A DNA stretch of 64,000 nt, taken from Bog-473 sp963719485. GTDB taxonomy: Bacteria > Actinomycetota > Acidimicrobiia > Acidimicrobiales > RAAP-2. Shown piece by piece: positions 1 through 8,665 of this stretch. A model generated the notes under the pieces. That model worked only from the letters and a program-made list of their open reading frames with translations, did no database searches and had not been told where the DNA came from. The position numbers and the translations under genes are program-made. The number at the start of each line of letters is the position of its first letter. Position 1 is the first letter of the stretch. The stretch spans positions 310,001-374,000 of the forward strand of contig OY970387.1 of NCBI GenBank assembly GCA_963719485.1. The letters run 5' to 3'.

Positions 1-847
1 AGCTGGCGACCAGTACGAGCGGGCCTCCGCCCTGGGGTACGTAGTTGAACCACGCCCCCGGCGGGAACCCGGTCCGGGTGGCCTCTTCGAGCGCGGTGCG
101 CTCCTCGTCGTTCAGTCCGGCGTAGGGGTCACCGCTTCCGCCCGGCTCGATCGCATCGATGATGGACGGCCACTTGTCATTGAGCACCCGGAGGGCGTTC
201 ACCCGGACAGTGAAACAATTGGGGATGGATTGCGGCGAGCCCATGACATAGGGCACGAACCCGTCCCACACGCCCGTCGTCATCTCGGCACTCGTGACCG
301 TCTGGTAGGCGCCGCCGCTCCCGCCGTAGAGATAGCCGTAGGTGCGGTGGGGGCCGAAGAGCTCGGCCGCCACCACGCGGGAGTACTTCGCTGCCTCAGC
401 GTTGACCCGGTAGCCCCGAATGGTCGTGTCGGACTGGCCCATGGCCGACCCCTCGGCCGTCCGAGCGTTGTCGCTGCCGCCCATGTTCGTCTGCACCGAA
501 TAGCCGCCACTCGCAAGGGCGAACGCGACGTTGCGCGCCGTGGCGTCCTCGCCGGCCAGCAACTGATGGGTCGCTTGGAAGAAGCGTCCCTGGTACTCAT
601 CTTCCGGCGGGAAGCAGAACGAGAACTTGGCGTCGGTGCCCGCGAACCCTCCGTGGACATAGAGATGGCGCGCCTTGAAGGGCGCCGCGCCGCCGTGCTG
701 CGTCGTGATGGCGCCGGGGAACACCGGGTTGTCCGCGGGCTCGTCGCGCCACTCCCGGACATCGATGTACGGCTGATTGAAACGCGGGTCCTCGGATTCC
801 GCGGTCACGAACAAGGCCCCACGTTCGTCGGTCTTCGAGTCGGTCAT
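1..847 (-). CDS. Alpha/beta-hydrolase-like protein, partial (3' end outside window)
   Basis: The frame is open from an ATG at 847 to the left edge, giving about 282 residues without a stop, so the C-terminus is missing. A GGSGG nucleophile elbow at about residues 175-179 (Ser177), preceded by the YGYLY strand, fits an alpha/beta-hydrolase of the tannase/feruloyl-esterase type. The conserved-looking N-terminal part (RFNQPYIDVREW) has no motif I recognise. No signal peptide is visible, so it is probably cytoplasmic. It lies downstream of, and on the same strand as, the amidohydrolase at 941-2119 with about 90 bases between them, so the two may be co-transcribed. The fold is supported by the elbow; the substrate is unknown. 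Confidence 0.65.
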   Translation of the reverse strand, partial: MTDSKTDERGALFVTAESEDPRFNQPYIDVREWRDEPADNPVFPGAITTQHGGAAPFKARHLYVHGGFAGTDAKFSFCFPPEDEYQGRFFQATHQLLAGEDATARNVAFALASGGYSVQTNMGGSDNARTAEGSAMGQSDTTIRGYRVNAEAAKYSRVVAAELFGPHRTYGYLYGGSGGAYQTVTSAEMTTGVWDGFVPYVMGSPQSIPNCFTVRVNALRVLNDKWPSIIDAIEPGGSGDPYAGLNDEERTALEEATRTGFPPGAWFNYVPQGGGPLVLVAS

Positions 848-940
848 CAGTACCACCTTCGGCTTACAGGGACCATACGGCGCGACTTGGGACCGTACTC
901 GGTCGGGACTTGGGGGGGTCGGGACGGGACCCGTCGAGGA

Positions 941-2119
941 TCAGGCGGTGCTTGCCCCGTGGAGGAGTTCGTACATGTTGTCGTAGAAGAACTTCGAACG
1001 AACTTCTTCGCTGGAGCCTGCGAGCGCATCGTCGAACTTCTGCAACGGATCCCTGCCACCTTCGGGATGCGGGAAGTCGGTCGAGAACATGAAGAGCTCC
1101 GCGCCCGACTGCTCGATCATCCAATCCACCGCTTCCCCTGGGAACGGCGTGAACTTGAGATGCCGGCGAACGTAGTCGGAGGGGGTCAATTCCAGTCGCG
1201 TGAGCGGCTCCTCGGTACGGCGGAACGCCCGGACCCCGTAATCGAGGTGGCGCATCCAGGAGACCACCCAACCCGCTCCTTGCTCGATACAACCTCCACG
1301 CAGCTTCGGGAAGCGGTCGAAGAGACCGTCGTAGATCAGTGCTCCCAGGAACACTTCTGGCGAGTGGGGGATCCCGAGGAAGTCCTTCGATCGGACGTTC
1401 TCGCCACCTCCCAAGTGGTCGGGAACCGGCATCGCGTTGTTGTGAAAGAAGGGGTCGAGGAGCCTCCCGCCACCGCCGACGTGCAGGACGAACGGGACGT
1501 TGGCTTCGCTGAGCACGTCCCAGAACCCGTCCAGGTCCGGATGGGTGGGTGCCCGCGTGCCCGCGGCCGTGGATGGAACCATCACCGCGGCGCACCCGGC
1601 CTCGATTGCCTCGACGGCCAGGTCGATGGCACGACCCGGGTCGACCAGCGGCACGAACGCCACAGGCAACAAACGCTTGTCCGCAGAACAGAAGTTGGCT
1701 ATGGCCCTGTTCTGCGCAGAGCTGCCCGCGTAGAGGCGGTCCTCGTCCTTACCGACGAACCTCGCAGTGGCGAACGTGGCGAACACGAGCTGTGCATCGA
1801 CACCGAGGAGGTCGAGCACCCGGCTCCGTTCCGTCGGATCGAAGGCGCCCATGGCGTGCCAACCCTTGTCCTGCAGGAGGCGCTCCTCGGCCAGCTTCGC
1901 CTTGTCGCTGTCCGAATGCCGCGCCTCGGACTTGGCAACGGCATCGGAGAGCACTGCGGCGAGGCGGTCACTCGTCACGTCGCGCAGGCGGTCCCTGAAC
2001 TCCGGGTCGACGAAGTCGTCGAGGAAGTCAGCCAGCTCCATCACATGGCTGTCGGCGTCGAGGACGCTTCGGTCCCCCACGTAGGTCGTCGTCCCCATCG
2101 TGTCCACCGCGCTCACCAA
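941..2119 (-). CDS. Amidohydrolase family 2 (TIM-barrel metal-dependent hydrolase/decarboxylase)
   Basis: 392 residues, normal length for the amidohydrolase-2 family (ACMSD/LigW-like). A metal-binding DADSH sequence lies at residues 21-25 and the typical FSTDFPHPEGG end-of-barrel motif at 345-355, where the Asp (348) is the expected metal ligand/general base. Such enzymes hydrolyse or decarboxylate small, often aromatic, acids; the substrate here is unknown. A second in-frame ATG seven codons downstream could be the start. It is divergent from the TetR gene at 2169 with only 49 bases between them, and a palindrome in that gap suggests TetR control. The hydrolase at 1-847 follows on the same strand. 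Confidence 0.9.
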   Translation of the reverse strand: MVSAVDTMGTTTYVGDRSVLDADSHVMELADFLDDFVDPEFRDRLRDVTSDRLAAVLSDAVAKSEARHSDSDKAKLAEERLLQDKGWHAMGAFDPTERSRVLDLLGVDAQLVFATFATARFVGKDEDRLYAGSSAQNRAIANFCSADKRLLPVAFVPLVDPGRAIDLAVEAIEAGCAAVMVPSTAAGTRAPTHPDLDGFWDVLSEANVPFVLHVGGGGRLLDPFFHNNAMPVPDHLGGGENVRSKDFLGIPHSPEVFLGALIYDGLFDRFPKLRGGCIEQGAGWVVSWMRHLDYGVRAFRRTEEPLTRLELTPSDYVRRHLKFTPFPGEAVDWMIEQSGAELFMFSTDFPHPEGGRDPLQKFDDALAGSSEEVRSKFFYDNMYELLHGASTA

Positions 2120-2132
2120 TCCTTCCCCATCG

Positions 2133-2147
2133 GTGACAAAATGTCAC
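2133..2147. promoter_or_regulatory. Palindromic operator candidate between amidohydrolase and tetR
   Basis: A perfect inverted repeat, GTGACA-AAA-TGTCAC, sits midway between two divergent starts. It is followed at once by an overlapping weaker dyad (TCAC-TACTT-GTGA, 2144-2156). This is the size and placement expected for a TetR-family operator covering both promoters. Binding is inferred from position only. Confidence 0.5.
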
Positions 2148-2168
2148 TACTTGTGAAACACTGACACC

Positions 2169-2828
2169 ATGAGCCCCCCCAGCGCAAGGCCTCGCTCATC
2201 CACCGAGCGAAGACCCGTGGCAGGAGAGCGCCTGCAGAGCTCCGCACGCCGTGACGCCCTGCTCGACGCCGCCGTGGCTCTGGTCAGGACGAAGGGGGTG
2301 CATGTCGTGTCGATGGAGGCGGTGGCCGAACGTGCCGGCGTCAGCAGGCCCCTCGTCTACAAGCACTTCGCCAACCGCGACGAGCTCTTGGCTGCCGCGT
2401 ATCGGCGGGAAGCGTCGAAATTGCACCAGGACCTGGCATCGGAGGTGGCCTCGGCGGGCAGCATCGAGGAGATGTACGGGGCCCTCCTGCGCGGTTCGAT
2501 CCGGGCCATGGTGGAGCGCGGCCAGATCTTCACAGCGCTCGGGGCCGCCGGCGGGTGGAACCGGGACATCCGCAGGGAGCAACGATCGAGAGACCGCGAC
2601 ACGGTTCGGGCCTTCGCCGCGGTGGCGGCCCGGCAGTACGGCTTGGATCGGAAGCGCTCCACCTCGGTTACGGCCGTGCTCTTGGGCGCGCTCGACGCCG
2701 TCCTGGCGCAATGGCGTCTCGATCCGGGAGAGGAGAGCGCAAGGATCCTCGAGGAGACGTACCTGGCCATGGTCGTCGGCGCCTACTCGGTGGAGCCAGC
2801 GAACCTCTCGGGGTCCGCGGCCACCTGA
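2169..2828 (+). CDS. TetR/AcrR family transcriptional regulator
   Basis: 219 residues, typical TetR length. The helix-turn-helix is clear at residues about 47-67 (AVAERAGVS followed by PLVYKHF), with the conserved Y-x-HF motif and a following DELLAAAY helix. The rest is the variable ligand-binding and dimerisation domain. ATG start at 2169. It faces the amidohydrolase across a 49-base gap holding a palindrome, so the likely role is ligand-responsive repression of that gene and of itself. It may also read into the hydrolase and kinase genes downstream on the same strand. Ligand unknown. Confidence 0.92.
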   Translation: MSPPSARPRSSTERRPVAGERLQSSARRDALLDAAVALVRTKGVHVVSMEAVAERAGVSRPLVYKHFANRDELLAAAYRREASKLHQDLASEVASAGSIEEMYGALLRGSIRAMVERGQIFTALGAAGGWNRDIRREQRSRDRDTVRAFAAVAARQYGLDRKRSTSVTAVLLGALDAVLAQWRLDPGEESARILEETYLAMVVGAYSVEPANLSGSAAT

Positions 2829-2909
2829 GCGTCTGGTCGCTCCCGCAACGCGGTTTGGAAAGGGCCGGCGGTACGCTTCGGGGCTACTTCGGCCAGAGGA
2901 GCTTGGACC

Positions 2910-3702
2910 ATGGAGACATTCCAGGAAGTCTGCGAGCGCGGTGTTGTCGAACGACAGGTGGGGCTCGAGGTGGAGGGCGGGGAGATCGTGCCGGGCATCG
3001 TCTGGCTGCCGGAGGCCGCGACCGGGCCTCGACCGACGGTGATCCTCGGTCACGGAGGCGTGGTTCACAAGCGCGCCCCTGAGGTGCTCGGCCTCGCCCG
3101 GCGCCTCGTGCGGCACCGGGGCTACGCGGCCGTCGCCCTCGACGCCCCCGAGCACGGCGATCGCATCACCGACAAGGAGGCGGCCCGGGCGAGGCGCCGT
3201 TCCGTCCAGGCCCGCATCGACCAGGGCCCCGGCGCCGGCCTGCCCGTTGTGATGGACGCCAACCAGACGGATGGATTCGCCCGCCGGATGGGCGCCCACG
3301 TCGGAGAGCTGAGCGCCTTGGTCGACGACCTCATGTCGACCGGGTTCAGCGACGACCGCCTGGGTTATTGGGGGCTGTCCATGGGTACCGGCATCGGTCT
3401 CCGATTCGTCGCCTCCGATCCTCGGGTCAAGGCCGCCGTGCTCGGTCTGGCCGGCTTGGGTGTCGGTATGGGCGGGAACGAGTTCGAAGACGGCGGCTCG
3501 CTCTCTACGCGTGCCGATCCTGTTCCTCCAGCAGTGGGACGACGAGTTGATCGCCCGGGACGCAGGCCTCGCTCTCTTCGATGCCATCGGCTCGACGAAC
3601 AAGACCCTCCACGTCAACCCCGGGGGTCACGTTGAGGTGCCTGTCTTCGAGAACGACTCCGCCGAGTCGTTCTTCGTCCGGCATCTCGGTGACGGCGGGT
3701 AG
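2910..3702 (+). CDS. Dienelactone-hydrolase-like alpha/beta hydrolase, frameshifted
   Basis: The N-terminal frame (2910 to about 3500) carries an HGG oxyanion strand at residues 48-50 and a GLSMG nucleophile elbow at 155-159 (Ser157). After about residue 196 that frame becomes arginine/proline-rich and unrelated to a hydrolase, while the +1 frame picks up the fold: VPILFLQQWDDELI (acid residue) and NPGGHVEVP (catalytic His), ending at 3702. One extra base near 3493-3505 would explain this; removing one G there gives a smooth join. With the shift repaired the protein is about 263 residues and has a full Ser-Asp-His triad. It is either a pseudogene or a sequence error. It follows tetR by 81 bases. 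Confidence 0.8.
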
Positions 3703-3738
3703 TCCGGGCAGGACTGGGACCCGCCTCGCAGAGGGACG

Positions 3739-4494
3739 ATGGTGGCCGATGTGGAAGAGGGAGAGGTTGAAGTCGTCGTCGCCCACAGCGAGCGCGCGAC
3801 CCTGCGTGTCGGCGACGTTTTCCTGAAGATCGACGCTGATCAGACGCACACCGACGTCGAGGTCGAGGCGATGGCTCTGGCGCCGATCCCGACTCCGAAG
3901 GTCCTGTGGCGGCAACCGCCTGTGCTCGCGCTTGCCGCCCTCTCGGGGGCGGCACTCGGCCGCCTCGGCGAGCCGTCGACCGCGTCGGCGGCATCGTGGG
4001 CCGCGGGGGGTGCCGCCGTCCGGATGCTGCACGACGCGCCGCTGCCGCCATGGCCCGGTCAGAGCCCTGACGACATCGCTTCGCGCCTCGACGACGAGTG
4101 CGAGTGGCTCGTCACGAACGGCGTCCTTCCCACCGAGGTGGTCACGCGCAACCGCCGGATTGCCGAGGGTGCGCTCCGGCCGTGGACACCGGTCTTCACA
4201 CACGGCGACCTGCAGGTCGACCACGTGTTCGTCGACGATGACCATGTCACCGGCGTGATCGACTGGTCCGAGGCGGGCCAGGGCGATGCCCTGTTCGACC
4301 TCGCCATCCTGACGCTCGGACACCAGGAGCACCTTGCCGACGTCGTCGCCGGCTATGGCACCGACGTTGACCTCGACGTGATCAGCGCGTGGTGGTCGTT
4401 GCGAAGCCTGGTGGCCGCCCGCTGGCTGATCGAGCACGGCTTCGACCCGTCGGCGCCGGGGTGCGAGTTCGCCGTACTGAGGTCACAGCTGTGA
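3739..4494 (+). CDS. Aminoglycoside phosphotransferase (APH)-fold small-molecule kinase
   Basis: 251 residues with the APH/choline-kinase fold. A candidate ATP lysine lies in VFLKID (Lys30), the catalytic loop HGDLQVDHVF starts at 155 (Asp157), and the metal-binding Asp of VIDW is at 175. In the catalytic loop the usual Asn of HxDxxxxN is replaced by His, so the substrate is unlikely to be a standard aminoglycoside. Such proteins phosphorylate hydroxyl groups of small metabolites. ATG start; 36 bases after the frameshifted hydrolase, so probably in the same transcript. It ends convergently with the binding-protein gene at 4541. Confidence 0.85.
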   Translation: MVADVEEGEVEVVVAHSERATLRVGDVFLKIDADQTHTDVEVEAMALAPIPTPKVLWRQPPVLALAALSGAALGRLGEPSTASAASWAAGGAAVRMLHDAPLPPWPGQSPDDIASRLDDECEWLVTNGVLPTEVVTRNRRIAEGALRPWTPVFTHGDLQVDHVFVDDDHVTGVIDWSEAGQGDALFDLAILTLGHQEHLADVVAGYGTDVDLDVISAWWSLRSLVAARWLIEHGFDPSAPGCEFAVLRSQL

Positions 4495-4540
4495 AGCCGG
4501 AGGAACCCGACCGCGACCGATGCACGTCCAATTGGCGCGG

Positions 4541-6241
4541 TCAACCCGCCCCGAAGAGCGGCGGCAGGGTGGTCGGCCACTGGCCCACTGTGTAGCGCTT
4601 GCCACCCAGGACGGCCACGAACGTTCCCTTCACGCCGTTGAGCGGCGACGTCTTGGTCCCGTCCCAGTAGACGAAGCGGGCATCGTCAGCCGCCGTGTGA
4701 ACGCCGCCCCCGGGCGACCCGGTCGGCCCCACGTTGTAGGTCCACTGACCATATTGATAGGCGGGCGCGCCGAGCGTGGGCATGGCATGGATCCCCCGGG
4801 CCATATTGCTCGGCGTCAGGTCGGGCCCGGCCGCCTGCAGGTCGTTGAAGATCTCCACCAGGCCGCCGTAGTTGCCGTCCGTGCCCTTGGGGATGGCGTG
4901 CCCGGTCAGCTTCTGGTAGAGCTGGCCGGCCAGGGAGTGTGGACCGGTCGTGCCGGTCGAGGGGGCGCTCTCGGACATGCCGAACATGTGGCCCTCGACC
5001 TCCGGCTGGTCGTATTCCCCCTGGGCCACCTGGTCCAGGTCGGTCAGGGCCGAGCCGGTCATGAACCATTCGGGGTGGTAGTTCTGGGCCGCCGCCGCCT
5101 TGGTCAGCAGGCCGAGCGAGAAGGGGTCGGCAGAGCAGATGACGGTGGTCACCCCGGCCGCCTTGAACTGAATGATGGCCTGCTGCGCCGACTGCTGGAA
5201 GGTGGCGATGTCCAGGTTGTAGTCGAAGCTCGGCGACAGCTCGCTCTTGTTGATGTGGTACTTGTGCTCGACCAGGTTGGTGAATTCCTTGGCGCATCCC
5301 AGGTACTGGGGCACGTTGGGGACGAAGGCGGCGAACTTGCGCACCTGGGTCTTCAAGGTCGGGTCACCGGCGTACATGGCCTTCTTCCCGCCCAGCATGG
5401 TGGCCACCACCTCGGCCTCGGAGGCCGTGATCGTGTCGCAGTTCTGGGACGTCGACCACACGTACGGATTGAGCCCCTCGAACGCTGCCTCGTTGTAGTA
5501 CGGGTCACCGTTGAACTCGACCAGGTGATCCTGGGCGGCACAGGTGGAGAACGGTGCGGTGCCTCCGAAGGAGTCCCCGTTCGTGATGCCCGTTTCCCCG
5601 AAGGCGTGGATCTGATTGGCGATCGCGTCGGCGTCGGCGCAGGCCTGCGGCTGGCCCTGCCCGAGCTCCTCGGTGGTGAAGCTGGCCTGGGTGGTGTACG
5701 GCTTGATGACGACCTTGCGCCCGTAGAGGTCGTAGACGCTGTTGAAGTAGTTGAGGAAGACCTGCTGCACCTGGCTGATGACCTGGGGGATTGCACCCCC
5801 GGACGCCTTGGCCTGCGCCTCGATCTCCTGGGTGTCGGCGGCACTGGGGAACTCGCGCTCGGCCAGGGTGATGGTGGCGGCGGTCACTCCGTTGTACGTG
5901 GCGCCACCGTTGTTGCCGGTGAATTTCGGGATGCACGGCGCGGCGTACGGCGAGGCGAACTGCGGGGCCGACGGCGTGCACTTGGCGCCCGAGGTGACGG
6001 TACCGGTGCCCGCCTTTATGCCGCCCGACGCCGGATAGGCCCACGGGTAGGGCCCCTCACCGGTCGGTCCCGAGCTCTTCAGCACCGGGGACGCACCGGA
6101 CACCCCGGCAAACGGGACCATCACCAGGGCGGTGAGCAGCGCCACCGCCAGCACGATGGCGGGGCGTGCCCCCCGCGCCGTCCGATGCCCTGCGACGTGT
6201 CGCGACGAAACGCCGATCGACCTTTGGCCCGACGATGTCAT
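4541..6241 (-). CDS. ABC transporter substrate-binding protein, HAAT (branched-chain amino acid) type, locus A
   Basis: 566 residues. I chose the ATG at 6241 because an AAGGGGGG ribosome site precedes it; an in-frame upstream ATG at 6286 has no good site. The N-terminus has Arg/His-rich residues and then a hydrophobic stretch (about 28-48) ending near GVSGAS, a secretion signal. The mature part looks like a type-I periplasmic binding protein (Peripla_BP_6), with internal Cys residues suggesting disulfides in an exported protein. Longer than standard LivJ (about 370 residues). It is divergent from the permease at 6431, and the shared 190-base gap carries repeats. Ligand unknown; the class also binds amides, aromatics and urea. 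Confidence 0.88.
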   Translation of the reverse strand: MTSSGQRSIGVSSRHVAGHRTARGARPAIVLAVALLTALVMVPFAGVSGASPVLKSSGPTGEGPYPWAYPASGGIKAGTGTVTSGAKCTPSAPQFASPYAAPCIPKFTGNNGGATYNGVTAATITLAEREFPSAADTQEIEAQAKASGGAIPQVISQVQQVFLNYFNSVYDLYGRKVVIKPYTTQASFTTEELGQGQPQACADADAIANQIHAFGETGITNGDSFGGTAPFSTCAAQDHLVEFNGDPYYNEAAFEGLNPYVWSTSQNCDTITASEAEVVATMLGGKKAMYAGDPTLKTQVRKFAAFVPNVPQYLGCAKEFTNLVEHKYHINKSELSPSFDYNLDIATFQQSAQQAIIQFKAAGVTTVICSADPFSLGLLTKAAAAQNYHPEWFMTGSALTDLDQVAQGEYDQPEVEGHMFGMSESAPSTGTTGPHSLAGQLYQKLTGHAIPKGTDGNYGGLVEIFNDLQAAGPDLTPSNMARGIHAMPTLGAPAYQYGQWTYNVGPTGSPGGGVHTAADDARFVYWDGTKTSPLNGVKGTFVAVLGGKRYTVGQWPTTLPPLFGAG

Positions 6242-6313
6242 GGCCCCCCTTTTCTTCTGATGGATGTACGGCGGTATTCCCCCCACCCTCCATCTGCTTG
6301 GCGGGAAACGTTA

Positions 6314-6345
6314 GTCAGGGCACGGTACGTTTGCCCTGTCAGGGC
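6314..6345. promoter_or_regulatory. Inverted and direct repeats in the divergent promoter region of transport locus A
   Basis: The gap between the divergent binding-protein and permease genes holds CAGGGCA (6316-6322) and its exact inverse TGCCCTG (6332-6338). A second direct copy of GTCAGGGC lies at 6338-6345, the first being at 6314-6321. Two repeated half sites in a shared promoter region are typical of an operator. No regulator gene is adjacent. Confidence 0.45.
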
Positions 6346-6430
6346 GCGACCACTTGGGGGTGGCATGGAAGTCGTGCAGTGATCGGCCGCGCCACGTGAG
6401 ACCCGCAGGCGCAGATGGTGACGAGGAAAC

Positions 6431-8665
6431 GTGACCGATCCTGAGGGGGGCGCGCCCCCGGGGGCTCAGGTGGACAGCGGCCTGCGCGAGCGCGGGGCGT
6501 CGCTGTGGCGTTCGACCCGTGCCGCCCTGGGCTGGTTCATGGCGGCAATCGTGGTGTGGATCCTCCTGGCCGCCACCCTGCCCAAGGGCCTTCCGCTCGG
6601 CATTGTGCTCCTCGGGATCGTCTACGGCGCCATCTACGCCATCCTGGCCGTGGGCATCGTCCTCATCTACCGCGGGGATCGCATCATCAACTTCGCCCAG
6701 GCCTCCATCGGCGTGCTCCCGGCCGTGCTGGCCATCGAGCTGGTGGTCACGTTCGGGGTTCCCTACGTGCTGGCCGTCGGCGTCGGCATCGCAGCCGCCA
6801 TCATCCTCGGCGCATTGGCCAGCCTGTTGCCGCGCCACTTCCGCAACAGCTCCCGGCTGATCCTGACCGTGGCCACCATCGGGCTGGCCCAGCTCCTGAC
6901 CGGTGTGGCCACCCTGGCTCCCATCCTCTTCTGCAACCCGGCCACCAACCAGTCGTGCATCAACGCCTCGAACAGCCAGTCGGTCAACACGCCCCTGCAC
7001 GTGTCGTTCACGATCGGCCCGGTGCTCTTCAGCGGCAACGACATCGTGGCCGTGGTGGGGGCCATGGTCGTGGCGTCCGCCCTGGCGCTGTTCATGCGGT
7101 ACTCCAAGTACGGGCTGGGCATCCGGGCGGCCGCCGAGAACAGCGACCGGGCCACCCTGCTCGGGATCTCGGTGGCCCGGCTCGACACCATCATCTGGGT
7201 GCTGGCCGCCATCCTGTCCACCCTCGCGATCTTGTTGCAGGTGCCCGTCCTCGGGTTCGGGGGGTTCCAGACCGTCACTGCGGGAGGCGACGAGATCCTG
7301 CTGCGCATTCTGGCCGCCGCCGTGATCGGGCGGATGGAGAGCATGCCAAGGACCGTGGTGGCAGCACTGGCCATCGGCGTGTTCGACGCCGCGGCCACCT
7401 GGACGTACTCCAACACGACCTACGTGGACGCTTCGCTTGTGGTCGTGATCGTCGTGGCCCTCCTCCTGCAGCGGCGTTCCCGCTCGCGGGTCACCGAGGG
7501 CGAGCAGTCGAGCTGGCGCTACGTGGCCTCGGTCCGGCCCATCCCCCGCCAGCTGGCCAGCCTGCCCGAGGTGCGCTGGACGATCCGTGTCATGAAGATC
7601 GCGTTCGTGGCCGTGGTGGCCGTGCTCCCGCTGCTGATAAGTGGCAGCCAGACCTATCTCGCCTCGATCATCGTTGTCTACGCGATCGTCGGGCTCTCGC
7701 TGTTGGTCTTGACGGGATGGACGGGACAGATCTCCCTCGGGCAATTCGGCCTGGCCGGCATGGGCGGCGCCACCACGGTGGTCCTCTACTCCCGCCACGG
7801 GTGGGACTTCTTCGCCGCGCTCGCGGTCGGGGTCCTCGTCGGCGCACTGGTCTCGCTGTTCATCGGGCTCCCGGCCCTGCGCATGTCCGGGCCTTTCCTG
7901 GCCGTGACCACCCTGGCCTTCGGAGTCACCGCCTCGTCGTACTTCTTGCAACCCAACTACCTGCCCTGGTTCGTCACCACTCAGGCGAACCGGCCGACGC
8001 TGTTCGGGACGAGCGTCTTGAACTCCGACTCCCAGGTCTATTACTTCTGCCTGGCCGGCTTCTTCCTGGTCCTCTTGGCGGTGCGCTCGCTGCGCCAGAG
8101 CAAGACGGGCCGAGATCTCATCGCCACCCGCGACAACGAGCCGGCGGCGCGCGCGGCCGCAGTGAACACCACCCGTTACAAATTGCTGGCCTTCGCCATC
8201 TCCGGAGGCATCGCCGGGTTCGCCGGCTCGCTCTTCGCCGTCCAGCAGCAGGGCATCAACAGCGGGTCCTTCACGGCCGACATCAACATCACCATGTTCT
8301 CCATGGTGGTCATCGGCGGCCTGGGCTCCCTGCCGGGCGTGATCCTGGGCGCCGTCGTCGTGTGGGGGGCCCAGTACTACCTCCCGGCCGGCTACGCCCA
8401 GCTGGTCAACGGGTTGGGCATCCTGCTGCTCCTGCTCTTCCTGCCCGAAGGCATCGGCGGCCTCCTCAACCGCGGCCGGGACCAGCTCTTGCGCGTCGTG
8501 GCCCGCCGCCGCGGGATCACCGCGGCCGGGATCTGGCGCCGGCCCGATGAGGACGCCGGCGGCGCCGGCCCATCACACGACGAGGGAACGCTGCGGCCCC
8601 GCCCGGTGGTCCGCCAGCCCGCCGACGTGCTCACCCTCGGCCTCGATGCGGGCGCCGATGGCTGA
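6431..8665 (+). CDS. Fused LivH-LivM ABC permease, locus A
   Basis: 744 residues joining two membrane subunits that are usually separate genes. The first half (to about residue 345) is LivH-like, with the NFAQASIGVL motif and a conserved ERATLLGIS-type loop (here DRATLLGIS). The second (about 375-690) is LivM-like, with TGWTGQISLGQFG and a charged loop SKTGRDLIATRDNE that contacts the ATPase. The remaining C-terminus is a polar cytoplasmic tail. Together they should form the whole transmembrane pathway for a HAAT importer. GTG start at 6431 after GACGAGGAAAC. The stop overlaps the start of the MFS-ATPase fusion at 8658, so translation is coupled. Confidence 0.92.
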   Translation: MTDPEGGAPPGAQVDSGLRERGASLWRSTRAALGWFMAAIVVWILLAATLPKGLPLGIVLLGIVYGAIYAILAVGIVLIYRGDRIINFAQASIGVLPAVLAIELVVTFGVPYVLAVGVGIAAAIILGALASLLPRHFRNSSRLILTVATIGLAQLLTGVATLAPILFCNPATNQSCINASNSQSVNTPLHVSFTIGPVLFSGNDIVAVVGAMVVASALALFMRYSKYGLGIRAAAENSDRATLLGISVARLDTIIWVLAAILSTLAILLQVPVLGFGGFQTVTAGGDEILLRILAAAVIGRMESMPRTVVAALAIGVFDAAATWTYSNTTYVDASLVVVIVVALLLQRRSRSRVTEGEQSSWRYVASVRPIPRQLASLPEVRWTIRVMKIAFVAVVAVLPLLISGSQTYLASIIVVYAIVGLSLLVLTGWTGQISLGQFGLAGMGGATTVVLYSRHGWDFFAALAVGVLVGALVSLFIGLPALRMSGPFLAVTTLAFGVTASSYFLQPNYLPWFVTTQANRPTLFGTSVLNSDSQVYYFCLAGFFLVLLAVRSLRQSKTGRDLIATRDNEPAARAAAVNTTRYKLLAFAISGGIAGFAGSLFAVQQQGINSGSFTADINITMFSMVVIGGLGSLPGVILGAVVVWGAQYYLPAGYAQLVNGLGILLLLLFLPEGIGGLLNRGRDQLLRVVARRRGITAAGIWRRPDEDAGGAGPSHDEGTLRPRPVVRQPADVLTLGLDAGADG

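Noticed and set aside
230..2164. Long open frame of 644 codons on the plus strand
   Set aside because: It is antisense to the hydrolase and amidohydrolase genes; the translation is Arg/Gly/Glu/Val-rich with no motif, as expected opposite GC-rich genes.
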